DNA of 42,117 nt from Rhodococcus sp. IEGM 1379. Its GTDB lineage: Bacteria > Actinomycetota > Actinomycetes > Mycobacteriales > Mycobacteriaceae. The first letter of the stretch is position 1. Every line of letters starts with the position of its first letter. The stretch is from NCBI RefSeq assembly GCF_030056815.1, contig NZ_JASHKR010000035.1, positions 4,692-46,808 of the forward strand, written 5' to 3'. The notes beneath the pieces are model-generated. The model worked only from the letters and a program-made list of their open reading frames with translations. It ran no database searches and was not told the origin of the DNA. This document shows positions 7,722 to 14,735 of this stretch, one piece after another. Position numbers and translations under genes: made by a program.

Positions 7722-8537
7722 CTAGGCGGTGGTGCCGGCGGCGGCCATGGCTGGTGCGATGTACGAGCGGAAGATCATGGCGCTGAATCCGCCGTCGATG
7801 GGGATATCGGCCCCGCTGATCCACGACGCGTCGGACGAGGCGAGGAAGATGATGGCGTCGGCAATCTCACCGGGCTCGGCATGACGTCCGGCCCAGGTGA
7901 CGGCGCCGGAGATTGCCGCGTCACCCATGGTGGCGGTGAAGTCCTTCAGTAGCGGTGTCCCGACGGTGCCGGGGGAGACAGAGTTGGATCGTAGGCCGAT
8001 GTGCTTGCCGTCGACGGCGAGGTTACCGGCATTGATGATGGCAGCTTCCTTGGACAGGTTGTAACAAACGTCCTCGACGCCGGGGAAGTCTGCGAGTGAT
8101 TCCAGTGCTTCGTCCCAGTTGTCAATGGCAAGAAAGGTATTGAGTCGCCCGAAACTCTGCTGCCACATGAATCCGGCTTGCGACGCGGTGGTGACGACGG
8201 CCGGGTCGAGGGAGAACTTGGGCAGGAGTAGACGGGTGAGGTCCCGCGGTGCCAGCGCATTGATCGACATGACTGTGCGCCATGGCAGTGTGGCTGCGAC
8301 GCCGGCGTTGTTGATCAGGACGTCGACGGGGCCGTTGATCTGCTCGGCGATTGCCGCGACGCCTGCCTGGGTCGAGAGATCGCCGACAATCATCTGGCTG
8401 ATCGAGGCGTCGGTCGAGGCAACGCGGTCGACTCCGATGACGTGGGCACCCAGAGCGGCGAGCTTGGTGGCAGCCTCGGCGCCGATGCCGGACGAACATC
8501 CGGTGAGGACAACGGTTTTGCCGGTGAAACTGATCAT
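7722..8537 (-). CDS. Short-chain dehydrogenase/reductase, 3-alpha-HSD/coniferyl-alcohol type
   Basis: 271 residues, starting at an ATG with AGGAGC upstream. Rossmann motif TGCSSGIGA (12-20), NNAG (76-79), catalytic Ser119, Tyr159 and Lys163 (YNLSK). The 40-residue gap between Ser and Tyr is much longer than the usual 13 or so, because an extra loop (QQSFGRLNTFLAIDNWDEAL) is inserted. This architecture is typical of Comamonas 3-alpha-hydroxysteroid dehydrogenase and coniferyl-alcohol dehydrogenase-type SDRs. It would turn the alcohol made by the P450 into the aldehyde or ketone used by the ALDH. It lies 28 bp after the P450 stop, in the same operon. Confidence 0.9.
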   Translation of the reverse strand: MISFTGKTVVLTGCSSGIGAEAATKLAALGAHVIGVDRVASTDASISQMIVGDLSTQAGVAAIAEQINGPVDVLINNAGVAATLPWRTVMSINALAPRDLTRLLLPKFSLDPAVVTTASQAGFMWQQSFGRLNTFLAIDNWDEALESLADFPGVEDVCYNLSKEAAIINAGNLAVDGKHIGLRSNSVSPGTVGTPLLKDFTATMGDAAISGAVTWAGRHAEPGEIADAIIFLASSDASWISGADIPIDGGFSAMIFRSYIAPAMAAAGTTA

Positions 8538-8565
8538 GCGTAGTGCTCCTGAGGTGAGGGGTGGG

Positions 8566-9798
8566 CTACCAGGTGACGGGAAGGGAGAAGACGCCGTTGA
8601 TTCCGGACCACATCTTGAACTGCAATTCTTCCGGTTCGACGGCGAGCTTGAGTGTCGGTACGCGGCGAGCGAGGGTTTCGAAGATGATCTGCAGTTCGAG
8701 GCGGGCCAAAGCTTGGCCGATGCACTGGTGGACTCCGTAGCCGAAAGCGAAGTGATCGCGCGCTTTTCGGTGGATGTCCAGTGCGTCGGCGCCGGGGAAG
8801 TGGGCGTCGTCGCGGTTGGCGGAGAGGTTGAGTGGAATGATGGCCTCGCCGGCGGGGATGGTGACGCCGCCGATTTCTATGTCCTCGGTGGAGCATCGGA
8901 GGATGACCAGGTGAACGACGGTCAGGTAGCGCAGGAGTTCTTCGACGGCGTTGCGGACCAGTGCCGGGTTCTCCTGCATCTGCGCCCACTGCTCGGGGTG
9001 CTGGAGCAGGGTGTACATGCCGAGGGCGGTCATGTTGGTGGTGGTGTCGTGGCCGGCGATGATGAGCAGGAAGCCGGAGTTCTCGACGTCCATCATTGTG
9101 ATGGTTCCGGCGCGCTCGGCGGCAACAAGCTGACCGATGATATCGTCGCCCGGATCATCAAGCTCTGCACGCTCGTTCGCGATCTTGCGAATGTAGCCGC
9201 GTAGATCGTTCATGGCGGCGATAGCGCGGCCCATAGCGTCGGGGTTGGTGAGGTCATTGGCCATCAAGGCCTCGTCGGCGGCCTTGTTGAAGAATGCGCG
9301 GTCTTCGGCGTGTACACCCAGGATCCAGCTCAGAACGGTGCTGGGGATGGGGAGGGCAAGCGACTTCACGAAGTCCGTCTGGCCTTCGGGCTGAGCGAGC
9401 ATCTCGTCGATCGTGGTGTCGACGAGTTCCTGCAATGCCGGACGGATCTTCTTCATAGCGGTGAGGGTGAAGTTCTTGGAGAGCAGATTTCGGAAGATCT
9501 CGTGCTCGGCGCCGTCCATGCGCAGGAAGAGGCGCTGGTCTTCGGGTTCTTGTGGTGCGCCGAACCGGGGGTATCCGGGGTTGCGGCTGTCTGCACTTAC
9601 GCGAGGGTCGGACAGGATGGAGCGCACGTCGTCGTAACGGGTGATGAGCCAGGCCTTTTCGCCGCCGATGAGGTCGACGCGGGAGATTGGGGCGTTTTCC
9701 CGCAGCCACTGGTACTCCGCCGGCGGGTCGATCGGGGGACGCGGCCACGGGAACGGGGCGGCGGGGTGTTCAGTGACGGGCGGCGCTGTATTGGTCAC
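8566..9798 (-). CDS. Cytochrome P450
   Basis: 410 residues from a GTG at 9798, chosen because AAAGGAATC lies just upstream and the longer frame would run through the divergent promoter and its operator. Soluble bacterial class I P450: I-helix AGHDTT (248-253), ExxR at Glu287-Arg290, heme-binding FGYGVHQCIG with Cys359. It presumably hydroxylates a hydrophobic substrate using electrons from a ferredoxin and reductase, but neither is encoded in this window, so the redox partners must come from elsewhere. It is the first gene of the P450-SDR-ALDH operon and is divergent from a TetR gene that very likely controls it. Confidence 0.93.
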   Translation of the reverse strand: MTNTAPPVTEHPAAPFPWPRPPIDPPAEYQWLRENAPISRVDLIGGEKAWLITRYDDVRSILSDPRVSADSRNPGYPRFGAPQEPEDQRLFLRMDGAEHEIFRNLLSKNFTLTAMKKIRPALQELVDTTIDEMLAQPEGQTDFVKSLALPIPSTVLSWILGVHAEDRAFFNKAADEALMANDLTNPDAMGRAIAAMNDLRGYIRKIANERAELDDPGDDIIGQLVAAERAGTITMMDVENSGFLLIIAGHDTTTNMTALGMYTLLQHPEQWAQMQENPALVRNAVEELLRYLTVVHLVILRCSTEDIEIGGVTIPAGEAIIPLNLSANRDDAHFPGADALDIHRKARDHFAFGYGVHQCIGQALARLELQIIFETLARRVPTLKLAVEPEELQFKMWSGINGVFSLPVTW

Positions 9799-10012
9799 GG
9801 TGATTCCTTTGACTCTGGTTGAACCGCACGGTTGTGTCGAGACGCCGCGGCGGGCAGTGAGTGAATCGAAATATCTAGGTGCAGTGCAGATTTGCAACTT
9901 CCCGGATGTGAATAGTGGAGAGAAAACCGCATTTGACGCAGCGGCAACATGGGCATTCCCGGTGAGCGGGACTGAGGCTTTTCGAGTGGCGGACGGGTCG
10001 AATCCAGCACTA

Positions 10013-10041
10013 TTGACACGTGTCAAAACTGTGCCTACGAT
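10013..10041 (+). promoter_or_regulatory. Promoter of tetR gene with palindromic operator
   Basis: TTGACA at 10013-10018 and TACGAT at 10036-10041 are separated by exactly 17 bp, a good sigma-70-type promoter for the TetR gene starting at 10081. The -35 box is embedded in a perfect 14-bp palindrome, TTGACACGTGTCAA (10013-10026). A repressor bound there would block this promoter and could also affect the divergent P450 operon, whose mRNA start must lie to the left. Confidence 0.65.
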
Positions 10042-10080
10042 GTGGTCTGGCTCACTTGACTGGTCTGATGAAGGTGGAAT

Positions 10081-10707
10081 GTGGATTCGGCAGTGCGAGA
10101 CGGCGTTGAGGCCGGGAGATCAGACAAGGGTGAACTTCGTCGCGAGTCTATTCTGCGTGCCCTGGAAAATCTTTTGGAGACAACAACTCTCAACGAACTC
10201 AATGTCCGCGACATCTCCAAAGCTGCCGGTGTCACACGATCGGCGTTTTACTTCTATTTCGAGAACAAAGCTGCCGCCGTCAGCGAACTCAGCAAGGTTG
10301 TGGACGAAGAGGTGGCAGCGGCGTCTGCCATCTATTCCGGTGGTGCTGCCGACCCGGCCGGACAGGTCGAACAGATGATCTGCGCGGTTCGGGATACCTG
10401 GATGCGTCACCCACACCTGTTTCGGGCGATGCGAGATGCCCGGGCATCCGATCCCGGGGTCGATGACCTCTGGAACAACGGGCTGGAGGGTTTTGTGGAA
10501 CCCGTTGCAGCAGTGATCGACTCGGAACGTGCAGCGGCGCGGGCCCCGGTGGGCGCGGACAGTCGGATGGTTGCCCTCATTCTCCTCGAGAGCATCGTCC
10601 GTCTGGGTAATCGCTACTGGATCGGTGATCAGAAATCGACCGACGTGGCTGCGGCAACGCAGGCCCTGAGTGAAGTATGGGTGGGTACGATCTATGGACG
10701 TCACTGA
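10081..10707 (+). CDS. TetR-family transcriptional regulator
   Basis: 208 residues from a GTG at 10081 with GAAGG upstream. The N-terminal helix-turn-helix is typical: RRESILRALENLLE, then VRDISKAAGVTRSAFYFYF. The C-terminal part is an all-alpha ligand-binding domain of the EthR-like type (WMRHPHLFRAMRDARA). It is divergent from the P450-SDR-ALDH operon and probably represses it and itself through the palindrome at 10013-10026. The start codon of the following AhpD-like gene overlaps its end by 14 bases, so the two are likely co-transcribed. Confidence 0.9.
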   Translation: MDSAVRDGVEAGRSDKGELRRESILRALENLLETTTLNELNVRDISKAAGVTRSAFYFYFENKAAAVSELSKVVDEEVAAASAIYSGGAADPAGQVEQMICAVRDTWMRHPHLFRAMRDARASDPGVDDLWNNGLEGFVEPVAAVIDSERAAARAPVGADSRMVALILLESIVRLGNRYWIGDQKSTDVAAATQALSEVWVGTIYGRH

Positions 10708-11251
10708 GCAGCAACAACGTTGGAGCAACGACGATGCGGCGGTGGTGCTTCGCCGTTACGCCCCGGAGGCGTCGGAGATTCTGCATCGCATGATCTTCAC
10801 CAGTCCGGGTGTTCTCGGCACGCTAGCCCGCACAACGTGCGCCGAGGCCCTGAGGCTGTAGGCTTTGCCGGTACCGTCGCCGATCGAGATCGCGCCGGAT
10901 TCGTCTGCGCGGGGCTTTGCGGAACAGTTCAGTATCGACGTCTCGAACGTCGACGACGCCTTGCGCGCGGCAATGATGAACGAGTTAGGCGGCGCAGCCA
11001 AGGAATTCGTCTTCGGTGTGTATGTTGCGGACTGGGTTCCGCGACTGCTGCACGTTCTGGAACTGTTGTTCGGTCCGCCTGCTGAGGTATGGCCGACGCC
11101 GCAGGAGTGGCTAGAATCCGAATTGTCGGTGGAGACCGCCGTTTTCTCACGCGGCGTGGCGCGGTTGCGGAATCTCGATCCTGTCACCACGGAACTGGTG
11201 CGATTCCGCCAAGCCCGCCAGCATAATTGCCGGTTGTGCAAATCTCTTCGA

Positions 11252-11420
11252 ATCAACTACCCGGCCCTGAAGGGCCAGGTTTGCTGCTCACCAACCTAAC
11301 TGGATGCTAGGGCGGTGGCTGCTATAGGCCGGTTGACTGAGCGACCCAATACTTCTCATGCCCGAGCGCGGCAATGTTGAGGGCAGCATTATGGTCCGCA
11401 TGCCCCGCCCACCCACACTC
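11252..11420 (-). ncRNA. Candidate TnpB omega-RNA (right-end RNA)
   Basis: In IS605-family elements the guide RNA of TnpB comes from the 3' end of tnpB and the right end, with the guide being host DNA just past the element. Here that region on the minus strand runs from inside tnpB to 11252 and includes the hairpin at 11263-11276. The 5' boundary is a guess. The guide would start TCGAAGAGATTTGC, the complement of 11251 and below, which is the interrupted gene itself. Position and structure support this; expression is not shown by sequence. Confidence 0.5.
11260..11282. repeat. IS end repeat (right-end copy)
   Basis: 23-bp block containing the hairpin GGCCCTGAAGGGCC. It is identical to 12689-12711 at the other end and in the same orientation. 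Direct, hairpin-bearing ends are characteristic of the IS200/IS605 family. Confidence 0.8.
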
Positions 11421-12509
11421 CCGGCACACGAACACCGATTGACTGCGACGATTCTTGACATCACAGAACCCACACTGCGAGCAGGTACGGGACGTGTTTC
11501 GCGGGTTGATCACCGCCACCGGCACCCCCGCCATCTCCGCTTTGTAGTCGACGAAGTTGCGCAACTGGGAGTATGCCCAGCTATGCACCTGTGCTCGTTG
11601 TTTCTTGGCCAGCCGTACCCGATCGCGGATCCCCGATAGGTCTTCTATCGCGATACCGCGGTCGGTGCGTTGTGCCTGAGCGACAATTGTTTTCGACAGT
11701 TGATGGTTGATGTCGGTGGCGAACCGATGTTCCTTCCGTCGCCGAGTCTTCAACTTCCGCTTCGCGGACTTCGTTCCGACCTTCTGCAGGGCCGTCCGCA
11801 TCACTAGGTTCTTCTTACGGCGCGCGGTGACCGCGCCGCCGGACCACCGGACGTCGAGCTCAGCAGGGTCGTCGTCGGTGGTGACCGCGAGGTTCACGAT
11901 CCCCAAATCCACTCCCACCCAACCAGCCACCGGATCTTTCGCCGGTACGACAGGTGTCGGGGAGGGTTGATCAACGGTCGCATACAGATAGAAATTGCCG
12001 TCGCGGAAAACGAGATCGGATTCGCCTTTGCGGTCCGTCAGAAGTTTCTGTTGCCAGGGCGCGCATGCGAAGGGCACACCCTTCATCCGGCCCGAGGTGG
12101 TCCAGATGGAGACGGTCGAGGAATCGAGTTGCCAGGACAGGCACCGGTCGTCGAACGGTTGCGCCGACAACGGCCGGAAGTGAACTGCGGTATCCGCCAC
12201 TGACACATACCGTTTCGACCCGACCCGTCCGTAGTTTCCGGCTTTGAGATTCGCCGACCGCGCGGTGTAGGCGTCGGACACCTTTTTGATCACCCGGACC
12301 GCTGGCTGCGCCGACAACCCGAGCAACTTGATCTGGGTGTACACCGAATGGTGCAGCGTGAACGCGCGACGATCAGAGGATTGTTGAGCGACATCGGAAA
12401 CGAAATCTGCTGCACGGTTGCAGGTGAGCAGTGTCTGCTTCAAGGCGGCAGCTTGCTCGTCGGTGACGGCGAGTTTGATCATCACGATCCGCTTCACTTT
12501 CACCACCAC
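11322..12509 (-). CDS. tnpB: TnpB, RNA-guided nuclease of IS200/IS605-type element
   Basis: 395 residues, full length for the family. The RuvC-like catalytic triad appears intact: Asp201 in GVDLGIVNLAV, Glu289 in IAIEDLSG, and Asp372 in HADHNAALNIA. The zinc ribbon Cys343-Cys346-Cys362-Cys365 (CSQCG and CRECG) lies between the last two. The N-terminal helix-turn-helix/OrfB region (KQTLLTCNRAADFV) is also present. TnpB cuts double-stranded DNA guided by the element's omega-RNA next to a target-adjacent motif, which helps keep the element after excision. The start may be the GTG at 12509 or the ATG at 12482. No frameshift is seen, so the protein is probably functional. Confidence 0.92.
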   Translation of the reverse strand: MVVKVKRIVMIKLAVTDEQAAALKQTLLTCNRAADFVSDVAQQSSDRRAFTLHHSVYTQIKLLGLSAQPAVRVIKKVSDAYTARSANLKAGNYGRVGSKRYVSVADTAVHFRPLSAQPFDDRCLSWQLDSSTVSIWTTSGRMKGVPFACAPWQQKLLTDRKGESDLVFRDGNFYLYATVDQPSPTPVVPAKDPVAGWVGVDLGIVNLAVTTDDDPAELDVRWSGGAVTARRKKNLVMRTALQKVGTKSAKRKLKTRRRKEHRFATDINHQLSKTIVAQAQRTDRGIAIEDLSGIRDRVRLAKKQRAQVHSWAYSQLRNFVDYKAEMAGVPVAVINPRNTSRTCSQCGFCDVKNRRSQSVFVCRECGWAGHADHNAALNIAALGHEKYWVAQSTGL

Positions 12510-12688
12510 CCCAAAAAAGTGTTCGCACCGGACCCCACAACCCGATACGACAGATCATTGCATGGGGGTCCGACGCGAATCCGAATCCGACACAGTCGCA
12601 GTTGTGTCTACGTCCCACGAACAGCACGACACCCCGAACCAGTCACACCCGCACCCCGCGGTTTCTGCGCAATCCCGAGCGGCTTCCT

Positions 12689-12711
12689 CCCGGCCCTGAA
12701 GGGCCAGGTTT
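12689..12711. repeat. IS end repeat (left-end copy)
   Basis: Identical 23-bp block to 11260-11282, with the same hairpin, 15 bp inside the proposed left tip of the element at 12726. The AT-poor stretch 12510-12688 between it and tnpB is non-coding leader. Confidence 0.8.
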
Positions 12712-13156
12712 CCGCCGATCTTGCTGATGAACTCTGCGCTGGAAGCCGGCGCGGATGAGGCGCTCTTCGACAAGGTGGACAACTATGCGAACAGTGGTTT
12801 GTCGCCTCGTCACAAGGCTGCACTTTCGTTGGCCGATGCGATGGTGTGGCAGCCCGGCTTCGTCCCGGTCGACGTGATTGCTGCAGTACGTGAACAGTTC
12901 TCGCCTGCGGAGGCCGTCGAACTTGTGCTGGATATGACCAGAAATGCAAGTTCGAAGGTGGCAGTCGCATTTGGTTCGGATACCCCGCATGTTGCCGAAG
13001 GCGTGGAAATCTATGACGTGGACGTGGAAGGAATCGTCACCTTCGGGTTGGATTTCCGCGAGAGGGTCTAACGACCAAGGCCAGAACCGCTACGGCGACC
13101 AGCGCGATCAGCACGGCCGCGTCCAACCATGCCGTGGCGTTGTCGGAATGTCCCAG

Positions 13157-13714
13157 CTACATCCGGGCGATGCCCGCACACAGGAGTTCGACCAAGCGCC
13201 GATAGGTGCGGTCGGGATCGGCTCCGGCGGGATGGCCTTCTTGAGCTTCCAGTACACAGAAGCCGTGGAGGGCGCTGCGCAGGGACCACGCGGCCTGCTC
13301 GGAATCGTCGTCGCTCAGTCCGTAGCCCGCGATGACGCGGTTGATGACGTCGACCACCTCGCCGACGGCGGCCACGAGGTCGGCGTGCGGGGCGGTGGGG
13401 TAGCGGTCGGTGATGGCGTACAGGCCGGGGTGGGTGCGGACGAAACCGCGCCACGCGTCGGCGAGCGCGAAGACCGCGTCGTCCTTGGCGAGTCCGACGG
13501 CAGCGGCGCGGAGGTGTTCGGCGAGCATGTGACGCGCGAGCAGGCTGAGTCGATGTTGGACGTCGTCGACACCGTCCACATGCTTGTAGAGAGCTGACTG
13601 ACGGACGTCGAGAGTTTCGGCGAGTTGACTGAGAACCAGGGCGTCGGGGCCGCGACTGTCCACGAGTTCGGCGGCGGTGGCGATGATGCGTTCGCGGGTG
13701 ACCGGGATTCTCAT
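13157..13714 (-). CDS. TetR-family transcriptional regulator
   Basis: 185 residues from the ATG at 13714, the start that fits the TetR pattern MRIPVTRERIIATAAEL; longer frames run into the divergent gene. Helix-turn-helix: LSQLAETLDVRQSALYKHV. The C-terminal half resembles the TetR_C_33/TetR_C-like ligand domain (TRTHPGLYAITDR-type segment, here RTHPGLYAITDRYP). It is divergent from an EamA-type exporter. The perfect palindrome at 13750-13766 between them is its likely operator, and the inducer may be a compound moved or hydrolysed by the exporter-amidohydrolase pair. The 85 bp after its stop encode nothing convincing. Confidence 0.9.
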   Translation of the reverse strand: MRIPVTRERIIATAAELVDSRGPDALVLSQLAETLDVRQSALYKHVDGVDDVQHRLSLLARHMLAEHLRAAAVGLAKDDAVFALADAWRGFVRTHPGLYAITDRYPTAPHADLVAAVGEVVDVINRVIAGYGLSDDDSEQAAWSLRSALHGFCVLEAQEGHPAGADPDRTYRRLVELLCAGIARM

Positions 13715-13749
13715 CAGTACATCTTCCCTTGTGGGGGCAGCGGCATCTA

Positions 13750-13766
13750 GGTGATAGTTTATCACC
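13750..13766 (+). promoter_or_regulatory. TetR operator abutting the start codon, with leaderless promoter
   Basis: GGTGATAGTTTATCACC is a perfect inverted repeat with seven-base arms and a three-base centre, ending one base before the exporter's ATG. TAGTTT at 13755-13760 fits a -10 element placed six bases before that ATG, and there is no ribosome-binding site, so the transcript may be leaderless. A bound repressor would cover both -10 box and transcription start. Confidence 0.65.
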
Positions 13767-14735
13767 ATGAGTGATGATGTATCTTCGGGGGCTGCTGCCG
13801 CTGGAACCGGCGATTCGCAACGGCGCCGAGATCTGCAGGTAGTTGTCACCGGCGCCACCATCCTGGGGATGACGTCAATCCTGTACGACCTGTCCGGCAC
13901 TTCGCCCGCGACCGGCGCGTTCTTTCGGTGCCTTTACGCCTTGATCCCGCTCGTGATCGTGGTCCTCGTGCAACGACGGCGCCCGTCGGCACATCCGTCG
14001 AGTGGCGGGTGGGTGATCAAGGCCGTAGTTGCCGGAGTATTCCTGGGAATCGATCTGGTTCTCTGGCACGAGGCGATTCACTCGATCGGCGCAGGTTTGT
14101 CGACGGTTCTGCTGAACCTGCAGGTGGTATTCGTGGCTATCCTCGGGTACGTGGTTCTGCGACAGCGCATCACTCGGGAACTCCTGACGAGCATGCCTCT
14201 GCTCTTTGTCGGCGTTGCACTTGTCGCGGGAATGAGTACCTCGCTGACTGGAGCCAACCCGGCGGTCGGTGCTTCCTTTGCTGTCATCGCGGCGGGAGCC
14301 TATGCCGTGTACATCTTCATGATGGGCTTGGCGACGCGTGCTGCCGGTAGGACTGGGCTGCCGATGCTGGTCTCCACTGCGGCCACCGGTGCGACGGCCG
14401 GATTGTTCGGTGTGGTCACCGGAACTCTTGATCTTGCACCACCTTTGGCGGCGCAAGGTTGGCTCATTCTGTTGGCCTTGGTTTCTCAGGTAGTGGGCTG
14501 GCTGTTGGTAGCGAGTGCCAGCCAGCGCCTGCCGGCGGGAAATATCGCTGCCAGCCTGGTATTGCAATCGGCGTCGGCATTGCTGTTCGGCGCCGTCCTT
14601 CTTTCTCAGATTCCCAGCATCGTGCAGATTGTGGGTGCGGTGTTGATTCTTGCCGGAGTGGTTGTCGCGACGCGCCAGCCTGCAGTGAAATCGCCGACGC
14701 CTGGTGTCGGACAACGAACGGAGATAAAGGCATGA
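13767..14735 (+). CDS. DMT-superfamily (EamA-type) membrane transporter
   Basis: 322 residues with about ten hydrophobic helices arranged as two EamA-type halves. The first half has the pattern GTSPATGAFFRCLYALIPL; the second begins near residue 150 and includes AAGAYAVYIFMMGL. Members export metabolites or drugs in exchange for protons; the substrate is not predictable. The ATG at 13767 has no ribosome-binding site, in line with a leaderless mRNA. Its stop overlaps the next gene's ATG (ATGA), so exporter and amidohydrolase form a coupled two-gene operon under the divergent TetR. Confidence 0.88.
   Translation: MSDDVSSGAAAAGTGDSQRRRDLQVVVTGATILGMTSILYDLSGTSPATGAFFRCLYALIPLVIVVLVQRRRPSAHPSSGGWVIKAVVAGVFLGIDLVLWHEAIHSIGAGLSTVLLNLQVVFVAILGYVVLRQRITRELLTSMPLLFVGVALVAGMSTSLTGANPAVGASFAVIAAGAYAVYIFMMGLATRAAGRTGLPMLVSTAATGATAGLFGVVTGTLDLAPPLAAQGWLILLALVSQVVGWLLVASASQRLPAGNIAASLVLQSASALLFGAVLLSQIPSIVQIVGAVLILAGVVVATRQPAVKSPTPGVGQRTEIKA

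Larger units (their letters stand above)
11252..12726 (-). mobile_element. IS200/IS605-type element carrying only tnpB (IS1341-like)
   Basis: About 1,475 bp inserted in the AhpD-like gene. It encodes TnpB but no Y1 transposase TnpA, so it would need TnpA in trans. Both ends carry an identical 23-bp block with the hairpin GGCCCTGAAGGGCC (11263-11276 and 12692-12705), as expected for subterminal TnpA-binding hairpins. I see no target duplication, also typical. The ends proposed here are inferred: on the minus strand, host sequence ends in TTCAT (complement of 12727-12731) before the left end, the element ends in TTGAT (complement of 11252-11256), and excision restores the host frame. Confidence 0.8.
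10694..13071 (+). pseudogene. Carboxymuconolactone decarboxylase/AhpD-like gene, broken by TAG and IS insertion
   Basis: One reading frame can be followed across three pieces: 10694-10858, 10862-11251 and 12727-13071, adding up to about 300 residues. The first piece starts MDVTEQQQRW and meets an in-frame TAG at 10859-10861 (LRL-stop-ALPVP), probably a CAG-to-TAG change. The second holds the conserved CxxC-bearing segment RQARQHNCRLCKSLR. The third continues MNSALEAGADEALF and ends GLDFRERV. The IS at 11252-12726 separates the last two, and joining 11251 to 12727 keeps frame. CMD/AhpD proteins are peroxidase-like or decarboxylase enzymes using CxxC. The gene overlaps tetR, so it belonged to that transcript, and as it stands it cannot make the full protein. 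Confidence 0.78.

Noticed and set aside
9799-10026. An extended N-terminus for the P450 reaching 10026.
   Set aside because: The extension would run through the TetR palindrome and has no P450-like sequence, whereas the GTG at 9798 has a good ribosome-binding site.
13072-13156. A minus-strand hydrophobic frame (AWLDAAVLIALVAVAVLALV) between the AhpD-like remnant and the TetR gene.
   Set aside because: It has no start with a ribosome-binding site, and the same frame continues without stop into the antisense of the neighbouring gene. It may be a remnant of a membrane protein but cannot be supported.
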